A stretch of 35,983 nucleotides of DNA. Source: Ettlia oleoabundans (Eukaryota; Chlorophyta; Chlorophyceae; Chlamydomonadales). Made by a program: the position numbers and the translations under genes. The notes below the pieces were generated by a model, which saw only the letters and a program-made list of their open reading frames with translations, searched no databases and had not been told where the DNA came from. Shown piece after piece: positions 1-11,500 of this stretch. Where the stretch lies: positions 1-35,983 of the forward strand of contig JAAMXP010000065.1 in NCBI GenBank assembly GCA_019693395.1, read 5' to 3'. Every line of letters starts with the position of its first letter. Positions within the stretch are counted from its first letter, which is position 1.

Positions 1-25
1 CCCCTCCTCCACCCCCCTTGCTGAC

Positions 26-237
26 CTGTCACGTGTCCCAGCACCACAATGTCCCGCTTCTGTACCGCCTCAGTCCGTACCTGCAGCAGCATGGCGGCAC
101 AATCTGGACCCAACAACATCAACAGCAGCAGCAGAGTGGCAGGATCCAGACCAGATCAGCAGGCAGGAAAGCAAGCCAGGCATGCGGGTGGGGGAGGCAG
201 GCTGAGCTGGGCGGGCGGCTCGGGATGAACAGCTGTA

Positions 238-280
<43 letters not shown>

Positions 281-1476
281 CCAATAGGCCCGTCTTGCCA
301 TCCAGGCAGGCAGGCCTCAGAGAGCCAGCCAGCCAGTCAGTTGTGGCAGCCACACGGAACAGCACCACCCAGCAGCGAGCATGGCAGCCACCCTGCCCCA
401 GACATCTCAGCAACAGCAAAAGCCAGGAGAGAGAGGCATTGTACCCACCTCCTCATCTAGCAGGTCCCGTCAGCCAGTAAACTTATCCCACCCTCCGCTA
501 CCAAGCCGGCCCCCCACCCAGGAACGCACTTTTGCAGAGGGCCTTTGCAGAGGGATTTTGGCAACAGCCTCCTCACCTCCTCAAACAGCGTGTCGTTAGC
601 GGGCCTTGCCAGGAAGAAGCGGGTGCGGTAGGCAGCGGGGTGCGACCCCCAGGTTGCACGTATCGCATCCCGCGCCTCCCGCCTGGCGCCAGCAGACAGC
701 ACACCCACATACACCCTGATGCTGCCGCCACCATCTCCTGCCCCCTGCCCCTGCTGCTGCTGGTCCTCATCGCCGGTCTTCAGGTAGATGGCTTGCTTCT
801 GGCTGCTGCTGCCGCCGCCGCCGCCGTGGCCGCCAAACATGCGGCTGCCTATCTTTGCCAAGTGGAAGGCGGAGGTGGTCCCGCTGCCCGATGCAGCGGC
901 TGCCTCACTTTGCGGCTGCGGCTGCTCCTGTCGTCCCGCTTGCTGCTTCTGCTTCTGCTGCTGCTGCGCCTGGTTACCTGCTGCCGTGGCTTGACCCGCT
1001 GCTGCAGTTGCGGTGGTGACCACGCTGGTTACCGGCCTGCAGGCATCATCTATGGCTCCCACCCCCGCCACCACCGCTCCGTCAAACTGGCTGCCCCAGC
1101 AGTGGCACTGGAGGGAGAAGAAAGCGGCGGCGTGGTCGCAGCATAAGCTGCCTGGATCCACTGTAACCACTGCCGCGTGCCAGTGTGGCAGGCAGGAGCC
1201 CATCAGGCGCAGCAGGCGGCGGCAGTCGGCGGTGTCTGGCAGGTCCAAGATGGTGCCGCCATACTGCGGGCAGTCGTGGTACGACGCACCGCCACCATCG
1301 CCACCCCCAGCGGCACCGCGCGCATGCAGCAGCAGCAGCGCCGCCGCCAGCAGGGCTGCCAAAAGTGCCTTGGCAGCGGCTGCCGCAGCCAGCGGGACGC
1401 GCCACCTCCGCTGTGAGTATGCGCCGCAGGTGGTGACTGTTGGGCTGATGGATCGATAATGCACGACCACCCTCAT
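26..1476 (-). CDS. GT31 family (beta-1,3-galactosyltransferase-like) glycosyltransferase, 5' part
   Basis: Type II membrane glycosyltransferase, expected in the Golgi, adding beta-1,3-linked sugar to glycoprotein or glycan acceptors. Exon 1 is 1476-577 (300 codons) and exon 2 is 80-26 (18 codons plus 1 nt); the gene continues beyond the left edge. The ATG at 1476 is chosen because an in-frame upstream start is only GTG. Residues 29-50 form one Ala/Leu membrane anchor after an Arg-containing N-terminus. Residues 69-146 carry eight cysteines including CC and CxC. Residues 157-250 are a Gln/Gly/Ser-rich stem. From about 252 the GT31 start is clear: IRVYVGVLSAGARREARDAI, then RATWGS. Exon 2 continues the family pattern with VRTEAVQKRDIVVLGHVT. 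The donor GAG|gtgagg and acceptor ctgcag|gta keep phase 0. The DxD motif and catalytic core lie outside the window, so donor and acceptor sugars cannot be judged. Confidence 0.85.
238..282. repeat. CCAG tetranucleotide microsatellite
   Basis: About 11 uninterrupted copies of CCAG lie in intron 1 (81-576) of the minus-strand GT31 gene. Looser copies of the same motif follow at 302-340. No coding use is likely, although all frames stay open through it. Confidence 0.95.
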
Positions 1477-1838
1477 GCCCTGCTGGTTTCCTGAGCAGAG
1501 CGGAGCTCCTGCGAAGACTGTCCAGCTGTTGGCCTGCACGGTTGCGGAAGACCTGCCAATGCCCCGTGAACCTTTGAACGGCGCTAGTGCAGATGTAAGT
1601 TAAGTGAACAAGAGAGGAAAAGGGTCTGGGATCGACTGCATGCAGCAGTCGGCAAAGGGCACTCGGTTGGGTTGATCGAAAATTGAACAAACTCCACGCT
1701 GGCCGAGCCTTTGCAGCGCGCATCTTCTTCCAATCTCCCTACTGTGCGCTATTGCATCATCTTTTGATCGGCATTCCCTGCCTCAGCAGAAGTGTAGCAT
1801 CGGGGGGCTCCCGCAGGTTCAGTCGGCATAACAGCGCC
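1477..1838. promoter_or_regulatory. Divergent intergenic region, GT31 / NOP10
   Basis: This 362 bp separates the start codons of two head-to-head genes, so it must hold both 5' UTRs and both promoters. I see no convincing TATA box or named operator. Small overlapping open frames here are not supported as genes. Confidence 0.6.
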
Positions 1839-2285
1839 ATGTATCTCATGGTTTATTACAACGAGAAGGGCGAGCGGGTGTACACGCTCAAGGTGCGTCG
1901 TGCATCGCCGGGCGCATGCAGAGGAGCGTGAGGGCGGGCCGGGGCTCGGGCCGCAATTGCTTGCGAACGCCGCGGATGAGAAGGCACGGTGCGCCCGTAG
2001 GAAGGAATGGACAGTGCGGCGCTGTAGCAGGCGGTGACCATCGCTCCCGTCGCCCGACTCCCGGGCCGCCTGGCCCCCGCTTTGTGAGCCCGCTTTGCGA
2101 GCCCGCTTTACGACTTCTCCCCCTTCCCTCCGCCGAAACTGCAGAAGTTTGCCCCTGATGGCACTCCCACCGAGTCTGCCCACCCCGCCCGCTTCTCTCC
2201 TGACGACAAGCTCAGCCGCGAGCGCGTGACCTGCAAGCGGCGCTTTGGCCTGCTGCCCACCCAGCAGCCACCTTACAACTACTGA
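1839..2285 (+). CDS. NOP10: NOP10, H/ACA ribonucleoprotein subunit 3
   Basis: Small core protein of box H/ACA snoRNPs, which pseudouridylate rRNA and snRNA and support telomerase RNA; it binds the pseudouridine synthase Cbf5/dyskerin in the nucleolus. Exon 1 is 1839-1892 (18 codons, [18 protein letters not shown]) and exon 2 is 2145-2285 (46 codons plus TGA). The junction AAG|gtgcgt ... ctgcag|AAG is phase 0. The spliced product is 64 residues, the usual eukaryotic length. Family hallmarks are GERVYTLK, the segment [12 protein letters not shown], and the basic segment [19 protein letters not shown]. The protein is too short and split to stand out as an open frame. It is divergent from GT31 and convergent with the next gene. 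Confidence 0.97.
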
Positions 2286-3149
2286 AGCGCCCAGCTGCCT
2301 AGGTGCCTGCCTACCCAGCAATTATTGCTGAGTTAACAAACCTGCAGGCTGCCAACGGCGTGACTGCACAGCCAGTGACCCTGCTACTCCTTATGACACC
2401 ATCCTGACCCTGTTATCGCCTTGCCACTCTTTTGTTTCCCATTGCAGCAGCTTCACCTTGCTGCATGCCGCCACTACCCCTGACCACACAGGCTTCCCTG
2501 TGCATTCATCGCAGCCTGGCCTTTAATTTGCCCCCGCCTGTTTACTCGTATAACGTATGTTGTTTACATATGTTGTTTACATGTTGTGCTTGAATCAACT
2601 GGTTCCCAGGTAGTTGCCTGAACACTTTGCCTTGGTAAACTTCTAATTGCCTAAACGCTCATCTCTCAGAGTCTATATGGGATTGCAGCAGGGGCCACAA
2701 GCAGTTTTGGGGAACCGTTGTGTAGCAACAAGACGCACAGGGGGGTGCATGCAGGTGAGCGTGTAGGGGCTGAGTCAAGCAGCCTCCCATGTGCTTCATA
2801 ACGTGCAGCTGTGAATGGACAAAAACAACAAAACATAAAAAGGCTTGGGAATTGAATGTGTCAGGCTGCAGCAGGACAGGCAGCGGTTAGTGCCCTGCTC
2901 TTCTTGCTGTGCTGCTGCTGCTGATGGCAGATACGGCTGGATGGCAGATAAACTGGAAACAACATACGACGTGTGTGGGACAGGTCAGACCGGCACTTCA
3001 ACACACAACAGGCTAGGAGTAAGGGCACCGACAGGGGTAGCAGTCTGGGCTGTATTTCGCAGCAGGGAAGTATGAAGTGATGCATTCTAACTGCGTTTGA
3101 TATGATTGACGGCAAAATTGAAGCTGGGACATGACAAAGCTGCCAGCAG
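2286..3149. other. Convergent 3' intergenic region, NOP10 / unknown membrane protein
   Basis: This stretch lies between two facing stop codons and should contain both 3' UTRs. I found no TGTAA on the plus strand for NOP10. On the minus strand the nearest signals are the tandem pair at 2556-2581. No gene is supported here. Confidence 0.6.
2556..2581 (-). terminator. Tandem polyadenylation signals (two TGTAA in a 13-bp direct repeat)
   Basis: The 13-mer TATGTTGTTTACA occurs twice, perfectly and in tandem (2556-2568 and 2569-2581). Each copy contains TTACA, which reads TGTAA on the minus strand. They lie 569 or more nt past the stop of the minus-strand membrane-protein gene, and no nearer TGTAA was seen. 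Use as the 3' end of that gene is inferred. Confidence 0.5.
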
Positions 3150-5523
3150 CTATGCCACCGTCAGCTTGTTGGAGGTGCAGGTGCAGTATTGTGAGAGCGC
3201 CGCAGCCGCCTCCTCTGCCGCAAGTATCACTCCCGGCACCGACGGCTCCTGGGCAGCCACCCGCCAGCCGTGGCAGCGGATATCGATGGCCAGCAGCATA
3301 ATGCAAGCCACAGCCACCACCAGGGAAGCGCGGTACACTCCATCCACAGCAGCCAGCAGCTCGGGGCGGATGGTACTTCCATTGCTGGTACCGCTGCTGG
3401 TGGTACCGTCGGTACCGCTGCCGGGTGCTGCCGCCTGATTGGCAGCACCCCGGGCTTCAGCCACCCTAAAATTAATCGGCTCCCGAGGCGTCCCAGCAAC
3501 GTCCCCGTTGCTACTGCTGGCAGGGTCAGCAGCCAGAGCTGCCGCCAGGCTGGACAGCAGAGCGCTCCAGCTGTCACTGCCCGCCACTCCCTTCCGCCCC
3601 AGGGCTGCTGCTGGCCCCCTGCCGGCAGCCTGCTGCTGTGCGGCAAGGGCCAGCTGATCCAGGAGGGACAGCGAGGCCTGGGGCCCGGCACGGCTGCCGC
3701 CAACCCTACCGTTGGGAGGCAGCTGCACGTGGCCGCGATGCACCAGCGTGACATGAACCTGCAGCACCAGCCCCGGCTGAACACGCCGCTCTTCCACACC
3801 CTCCTCCTCAGGCTGCCCGGCAGCAATTGGCAAACTCTGGATTGCACCAGCCGAGGTGTTCACCACCTCCGCTTCCTCCCCTTCCTCATCTCCCTCTGCC
3901 GCTGCTTCGTCCCACTGCCCCGGCTCCTGCCCCTTCACAAAGCGGTCGTGCTCAGGAACAGCCCGCCGCTGCCACTGCCGTCCCACGGGCCACCGCTGCT
4001 GCGGCTCTGTGGGCAGCTCTGCCGCCGAGCGTGCGGGGCCAAAGAGGGTTATATTGGGCCAGGCCTGCTCCTCATCCTCCTGCTGCTGCTCCTCGTGCTG
4101 GCTGCCTGCCACCACCACAGACTGCACGCAAAGGTGGTTGCATGTGGATGAGCAAGAGTGAAGGGCGTCAGCTCTTGATGGGTATACAAAAGCTGCCCAG
4201 TCGAAACACACAAGCAGCATATTGAACAGCAGCCAGCCAGCTATAGAACAAACTTGCGGCACACAACCGCAACTCAGTGAGAGAAAGCCTAGCAGCAACA
4301 ACTGCTTAGGGTTTAGCCATGGCAATGCCGGAACACCTCCGCCCTCACCACGCTCACCTCATCAGCAGGCCCTTGCCATTCCTGGTGCAGCCGTCGCCTG
4401 GCCGGCAGCTGCATGAGGGAATTGCCATCAGCATCCACATAAGCATCATCAAAGGCTGCGAGCGGAAGCCGCTCCTCATCTAGCCCAGCCAAGTGGACGG
4501 TGCTGAGGCTGGCACGGCGCTGGATGCCCGCCGCAAGCGAAGCAGCAGCCCGCTGAGCGTCATGCGGGGGCCGCTGCAGAGGCCTGGCCTGGTACAAAAT
4601 GTCGTCATCCATCCTCACTACACTGCCGGCTCGCGGGTTGTGGCTGCTGCGGGGGCGCTTGATGCGTGCGGGCGCCTTGCTAGCCGTTGCTTGACTGACC
4701 TGGACGGTTTCCCTGCCCTCTGACTCACTATTGCCAGGCTGCTGCCCATACCACTGATTTATTTTGCTGCCCAACGTCTCTGATTGAGGTGCCGCTCCAT
4801 ACATGGACGAGATACCCTCCTTCCAGCCAGCACCTAGCCTCCAAATCAGAGAGCTTGTGAGGGCTGAGGCGGCGGCCCGCACGATGGACCCCAGCGGGGA
4901 GGAGCGCTGGTGGGTGACGCGCTGCACTGTGATGAGCTCAATGCCGGTCGGCAGGTTGCCAGTCTGAGGCAACAGAGGAAGACACAAAAAGGAGAGGAGG
5001 TTGTTCAGCGGATTGGGTACAATCTTGGTGTGTGTGTGGCTGTATTGTGGCGCAATCTAATAAACAGCCACCAGATTGCTGCAGGATGATGTGGGCAAAA
5101 CCACCAATGGATGCTGGTGCTGCCCAACATTGCTGAAAACATTTTGAACACCACATCACATCAAAGGGCAGCAATGCCTGCCTGTCGGCAGCGCCCCCTC
5201 ACCTGCGCCGCCAGCAGTTGCTTGACGATTTCCTCCACCGAGGAGTCCTCACGGACGTCCAGAACTTGGTGGTTGGGCAGCTTTAGCATGAAGTGCAGCA
5301 TGGCTGGCTGGCCCATGCGCTCGGGGCCCCGCCGGTGCATCCGCCGCCATGGGCCGCCAGCGCCAGTGGTAGCGCCCCCACCTAGCCACGGGCCCACCGC
5401 ATGCTCTTCCAGCTGATGAGCCCAAAGCTGCCAACGATGGATCCTGAAGCCGTGGTGCAGCGCGGCAGCTGCTGCGAATAGCAGCAGGGCAGCGGCGCCC
5501 AAGGCTGCAGCGGTGTGCCGCAT
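3150..5523 (-). CDS. Unrecognised membrane protein with a ubiquitin-like segment
   Basis: Family not recognised. Three exons, all phase 0: 5523-5203 (107 codons), 4963-4358 (202) and 4121-3150 (323 plus stop), giving 632 residues; donors are CAG|gtgagg and GAG|gtgagc. The start is the ATG immediately before a hydrophobic segment (residues 8-23, MRHTAAALGAAALLLFAAAA), a signal anchor or signal peptide. Residues 75-122, across the first junction, resemble a beta-grasp ubiquitin-like fold: MLHFMLKLPNHQVLDV, then DSSVEEIVKQLLAAQTG, then LPTGIELI. Residues 123-570 are mostly low-complexity, with an acidic patch (EGDEEGEEAE), a WPNITLFGP segment and a VLQVHVTLVHRGHV strand-like stretch. Residues 574-590 (ASLVVAVACIMLLAIDI) form a second membrane segment near the C-terminus. 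The exon structure is well supported; the function is not. Confidence 0.65.
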
Positions 5524-5985
5524 CCTGATGTTCCTGCGAAGGCAAACAACGAGCGCGCTGCATGCACATGTCGGTAGTGCATCATTTGCGGGACGTTTTG
5601 GTGTGGAAACGCAAGCGTAGTCCCAGCTGTCGCTTTCAGCCGCCGCCCGACATGAGACATCCACTTCCGCTAAGCACACCCGCTGCATTTCGCAATGATG
5701 CTACAAGCACCAAACCGGTTGTTCGAATGTGCCGTGCTGCAGCAGGGCCTTTGCACCCGACGGCAAGTTCCGAACCTGTCAGCGCGACACCTCCCTAAGC
5801 TTGAGCACCAATCCCGAAACTGTGGCAAATGCGGGTTTGAAAAAACGTATCGATCTGTGCAGTGAATGCAGGTTTGGGAGCGGGCTGCGTTTTCGTTTTT
5901 TTGCAGCCCATTCCACCCTTTCCTCCGTGTTCCGCCTCGCAAAATTGGCCGCTGGGTCGACTGCATTACCAATGATTGGCTGCAT
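5524..5985. promoter_or_regulatory. Divergent intergenic region, unknown membrane protein / SFSWAP
   Basis: This 462 bp lies between head-to-head start codons and carries both promoters and 5' UTRs. In-frame plus-strand codons upstream of 5986, including an ATG at 5866, could extend SFSWAP by 40 residues, but the extension has no family character. No named element was identified. Confidence 0.55.
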
Positions 5986-8476
5986 ATGGATGGCTATAGA
6001 CGACGGAGGGGGCCAACGCACCAGGAGCCATTTGCCGGGCTCCATGACACGCAGGACCAGTGAGTGGCGCGGCTTCCGCTTCTTAGCAGACTCGTTCAAT
6101 CGGAGAGGCATCGTGTGCACCCTGCAGCGCGCGCTCCGCAGCATACCCTCCTGCCACAGCAGGCGGCAGCGTTGCCGCCACCACCCCTGCCCTGACCCTG
6201 CGTGCTGCTGCTCCCTTTTGCAGCAACGGGCTGTCCGTCTTTGGACTGCCAGCTGAGATCTTCCGTGATGATGCGGCAGCGGCAGAGCTCGAAGAGGGTT
6301 GCCACTTAGTGTCCTGCTGGGGCGACCCCCAAGACCTCACTGACCGATGGGACGCCCGGTAGGAGCGGCAGGCAGCTGGGTCCTACTGCAGCAGCGTTGT
6401 TTTCACCCTGGCAACAAAGTATGGTGCAGGAAGAGAGCGGTAGCCCCTATATATATTGCCAGACAATTGCAACGCCCCCCTCCCAAGGCAACATTGAGTG
6501 CATCGCTAGTCAGCACAAAACCGTGGCTGGCTATCTGCCTAAGCCCTTTAGCCACCCACCTGCTTTGCTCAATCAACACTTGTGACTGTTGCTCATCCTC
6601 CCATCCCGCAGGCTTCTTCTAGATCCCATCTCACTGGCAACTTCCGGCAGGCATCGGCGCCAGCACTTAACTGCCGCAGCCGCAGCAGAGGAGGCGGCGG
6701 CACTGGCGGCGGAGGGCATCAGCCGGGAGCAGCTGGACTATGAGCGGTACAGGTGAGCCGCCTGGCGGTACAGCATTAGCTGGCGCTACTTACAACCCCC
6801 TTCACTTCATGTCGATAATGAACATCGCATGTCCAAGGACTAGGCACATCATGCAAAGCGCAGTGCTCTGACGATAGTAGCGTCCATGCGAGTTGCAGTT
6901 TGCTGGGTTTTCAGAACATTGTGCCAAGGGCAGTGCAGTAGAATGTCCCACCCTCCATGTCGCCTTCTGCGCCGCTACCTTCGCTCTGACCCCTAAATCC
7001 CTGCCTGATTCCCCCACCCCACCCCACAACTACCACCACCACCAGGGACCTAGACCCCTCCCGAGAGCACGAGCTGCAGCGGCACGGCCGCCTGCTGCCG
7101 CCGGCGGGGCGCATGTACTTCCCAGCTGCGGATGATGACGATGACGATGAAGCAGCAGAGGCTGCTGAGGTTAGGGATGACAGCGGCAGAGGTGGCAGCG
7201 GTGGTGGGCTGGGAGGTGCCCCTGGGAGGGGGGCCTCATATGAGGGAGCCCTGCCCCCCCCACCCATGCCGCCGCCGCCGGCGGCCGGCGGCTTTGACGC
7301 AGTGCCCTTCGACTATGGTGGTGGCAACGGCGGCGAAGACGAGGAAGAGGGAAACAGAGGAGGGCAGTACGCTGCTGTGGGGTTCAGTTATGGGGACGCT
7401 GGCAGTGAGCAAGAGGAGGAAGGTGAGCAGCAGGCAGCAGAGCAGCAGCAGCAAGCAGCCGCAGTAGCTCTGCCACATGTAGCAGAGGAGGCATTTGCAC
7501 CACCATTCTTTATACCTGAGCTTTTGAGGAGCCACGTACCAGCCACCCAACGGCAGTACAAGGTGCGCAGCTGCAGGGGAGTGGGGGGCGTGGGGGCGCT
7601 TGCTTCTTTCCACCTGTCGCAGGCTGCCGCCAGCGCCTGCATTTTGCTCTGCGCCCTGCGCGCTGTCGTGTCCCCAGCCCAGCATTCCACCCCCTGCTTG
7701 GCATCATGCCCATCCTCACAGCACTCTCAGATGTCAGCACCAGCCAGCACCCAGGTCATGGCCCCTACCCCACCACCGCCAAAGCACATCCACCCACTCA
7801 CCTGCACACCCCTTGCTTGTGCGCGCCGCAGTTGATCCGCCAGACGGCGCAGTTTGTGCGGCAGGGCGGGCAGCGTGTGGAGGTGCTGCTGCGGGTGAAG
7901 CAGGCAGCGGACCCCACCTTTGCCTTCCTGGACCCAACCCACAGCCTGCACCCATTCTACAGGTGTGGTGCCAGCCGCTGCCCACCCACAGCCTTGCTGC
8001 CCACCCAAAGCTACGAGGCAGCTAGGCTGGCTTGGGGGCGTTGTATGCGGGCTGCCACCCTGCCTTGTTCTGTTGCTGTTGAGGGTGGTGACGCTGCTGC
8101 CAGCTCTGTTAAGGCCTGCTGGTCTCGCTGCCATTCGGCCTCGACCTCGCTTGCTGCCGACCGTTCCCGTCCCTTCTGGCCTTCTACAGTCAGTGCATCG
8201 CTGCCTTGCTTTGAGCTGATATCGTGGTCGCTTGAAAATCCCTCATTATGCACCCCACACGACTGCTATGCGCGTGCTAATGGGTGTGCAGGTGGCTGCT
8301 GGAAAGCGACCCGGCTGATGTGGCGGAAATTGATGCAGCCCCGGGAGCCCAGCGAGCACCCCCACCACTTGTCCAACCCCCTGCGGGCGTCGCGCCGCCG
8401 CCGGCGCTTGACCCGCAGCGGCAGCAGCAGCACAAGCGCGTAGTGGGGCAGCAGGCGGACGAAGCGCAGGTGAAAA

Positions 8477-8507
<31 letters not shown>

Positions 8508-11500
8508 TGTAGAGGAGGAAGGGGGAGCAGGAGAAGAACCAGCGGAGGAGTTTGGTCCTGCGCTGCCGCCGCCCCCCGACGCTCTGGGGCTGCTGGGGCA
8601 GTACAGTGACAGCTGGCGACAGCAAAGGGCGGGGGATGAGAAACAGGGGGCAGCATCAGGCCGTTCTCTGTCAGACAAGCAGGAAACTCAGCAGCAGCGG
8701 CAGGTGGCGGGGTTGAAGGGGGCAGAGGGTGCAGCAGGCGCCCCGAGCGCAGCAGCTGCGGCCGTGCAGAAGCAACCAGCTGTGGGCAGCAGGGCTGCCA
8801 GTCAGGCAGCATCAGGGCAGCAGGGGCAGGGCCAGGAGCGAGAAGCGGCACAGGCCAGACAACAAGAGGAGCCACCGCCGCCACACGGTGTGTCGCCGGA
8901 TGTGTGGGCCATCATGCGCAAGCTGGCCAAGTTCATCCAGGTGCGCTTTCTTCCCATTGTGACGGACAGCACCCTACCAACAACATTCACCGACCACTGA
9001 ATCATGCTAATTTAGTTTTCAATGATACTCAAAAAGCATTACAAGAGGGTTTAACCCTTTCTTCCACGTCATTTCGACTGACCTTTCCCCAGTTGTGCCC
9101 CATGACGTTCCAGATTCGGCGCAAACTTTCAATGCACAGTCTGCAGGCCGGCTGGCGTAGAGCCTGAATTGTTACTGCTGCATCCCTCAACCAGCACATG
9201 TGGTGCTCGTATGGCTGTGCACGTGCCTGCATGCACCCGTAGTGCCGGCATGTATTGCTCTGCAGCTTGACCCCGGGTTCTGGCAGGCACTGGCTTTGTG
9301 CGAGCGTCCTGGGTGCCCCTTTGACCATCCCCGGACTGCGGGAGCAGCAGGCTGTGAGGGTGTTGGCAGCGGTGACGGACGCTTGTTGTGGGGTCTTCTA
9401 TGCTGTGCCGCCAGGGCCCCAAATGGCAGAGCACAGCTGGTGCTGGCCACCTGATTCTTTTGGCTGATGGTGCGCCAGCTAAGCCACCCGTGGTGCCTCT
9501 CTGCCGCCTGCTCGGCAGGCAGCGGAGGCTCGTCTGTTGCTTCGGTTGTACGCCGAGCTGAAGGGCGCGGAGGCCTACCCTTTCATTGCCATCTGTCCGG
9601 CCCTAACTAGCCAGCCGCTGCCTCTTGGCCTGCCCCCGCCGCCGCCTGCAGAAGAACGGCGCAGCCTTTGAGGCCGTGGTGCGGGGTCGGGAGGCACGCA
9701 ACCCTCGCTTTGCCTTCATGCACCACACCCACCGCCACCACCGCCACTACAGGTAGGCGCTGCATCTGTTTCAAGCCCCTCAATCAATTGCCGTTAATCA
9801 TACCTCCTGGCTCTTGGTTAGTCGCGCTGCTACCAAGCTGCCAAGGCTCCCGTGCATTCTCATATGCCTGCCCTTCACCTTTTTAAATTGATCTCCATCT
9901 TGTTCCTCCTGCCTGCCTGCTTGCCTGCCTTCTTGCAGGGACCTGCTTGCAGAGGCGCTAGGCAGAGAAGAGGCGGAGGCGCTGCTCTCGGCTGCAGCAG
10001 AAGCTGCAGAAGAGGCAGAGGCGCGGCGGCTGGCTGCTGTGCTGGTGCGCTCTGCCATTGCTGGCGCCATCGCGAACGCTGAGCTGGAGGCAGTTGCCAG
10101 GTCAGCTGCTGCTGGCAGTATTGGTGCTGCTGGTGGTAGCGGACCTGCTGGCGCCAACACATCGAGCGGAGGGACTCGTCAGCAGCGCACATGGCACTAC
10201 CACGCGCCGGCGGTTGCAGCTGGTACGGCCACTGCTGTAAGCGTTGGTGACAGCACTGCCACTAGCAGTGGAGGGCCAGCGGGAGCAGCAGGCCCCGTGG
10301 TAGCGCTCCCTACAGCCGTGCTGCCACCAGCTGTGCCTGGCAGTGGTGGCGGTACAGCAGCTGCTGGGGAGCTTCCAGGCGCTACCCTGCCCCCCTGGCT
10401 ACTGGACAAGAAAGCTGCTGCCGCCTCAACGCTGAAACTCAAGGCCAACCCCGCGATAGCTGGCAAAGTGCAGCTGCGCCCGCAGGCAGGTGGGGGAGCA
10501 GCCGCAGATGGCGCCGCTGCTGGGGAACCAGGAGAGGCTGAAGAGCAGCAGCAGCAGCAGCAGCAGGAGGAATCAGAAGTTGCAGAGGCCAGCGCAGCAG
10601 CAGCCAAGGGTGCAGCAGCTGGTGCAGTCATTGATGAAGCAGCGGCAACGACAGCTGCTGCTGAGGAGGCGGGCAGGCGTGAGGCGGAGCTTGAGGAGCA
10701 GCGCAAGGCGGAGCGCCGCAGGTGGGTGCTGCACATCGCGGTTGGCAACTTTCCGCCCTGCAGTACGGGTTTGCCCTGTTGACTTTGCGCATGATCTAGT
10801 GATGCTCTTGATTTCTGCACGGACGGTTTTGCACTGCTGGCTGGGGCCATGCTAATCATCGTCCCAGCCAAGTTGCAGTGCGGTCGCGGTGCTGCGTCAG
10901 TGTGCTGGGACCGCGGCGTTATTTTCGTGCCACAGCAGGCTGCTGGCTTTCTTGTTGCAAGTACACACCACCTGGGTATTTCCCTTGCTGCCATGCTGCA
11001 GGCGGGCACGCGAGCTCCTGGCGCAGCGGCAGCAGCAGCAGGCACTGGAGGCGGCACGGCAGCGGGAGCGCCAGCTGGCTGAGATTGCGCAGCACCGTCG
11101 CGCTTTCCTCCTTGCTGCCGATGAGGGCGCCGGCGCCGGGGCTGCACTTCGGTCGAGTGCGCCGGCGCCAACTTCTGCGGCGACAGAAGAAGCGGCGGCC
11201 CACCCCTCTGCTGCTGCTGGCATCAGCGATCAGGCGGCAGCAGGGACTGAGGCTCCGCGATTGGAGACGTTGGAGGCATTGGCTCTGCGGTTGCGCATGC
11301 GGCGGGCGGCATCGGGCGACAAGCTGGCGGCTGGAAGCGATGGCGTAGGTGCTCAGCCTGCTGCCTCTGCACCCATGATTACCGCACCAGCCCCTGGCAG
11401 TCTTGAGCAGGATGCAGCAGCAGGTGCAGGGCAGGGTGGCAAGCCAGCTGCTGGCATGGGTGCTGCCCTGGGGCTGCCACCCCGGCCAAGGCCAGACCAG

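Noticed and set aside
1477..1539. Earlier start for the GT31 protein at 1539
   Set aside because: That codon is GTG; the first ATG is at 1476 and gives a normal type II anchor.
3150..4121. Resemblance of WPNITLFGP and VLQVHVTLV to CLPTM1 family motifs
   Set aside because: The two segments occur in the opposite order to CLPTM1, and the multi-helix C-terminal domain is absent.
3270..4151. Plus-strand frame of 293 codons
   Set aside because: Opposite exon 3 of the minus-strand membrane-protein gene, whose exons join in phase; the plus frame has no family character.
6440..6460. CTATATATAT as a TATA box
   Set aside because: It lies within SFSWAP intron 2 with no transcript start evident; a similar run near 31325 is in an FBXO21-like intron.
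10197..11171. Minus-strand open frame of 324 codons
   Set aside because: It is antisense to SFSWAP exons 8-9 and arises from Ala/Ser/Pro-coding GC-rich complement; no family motif and no splice logic.
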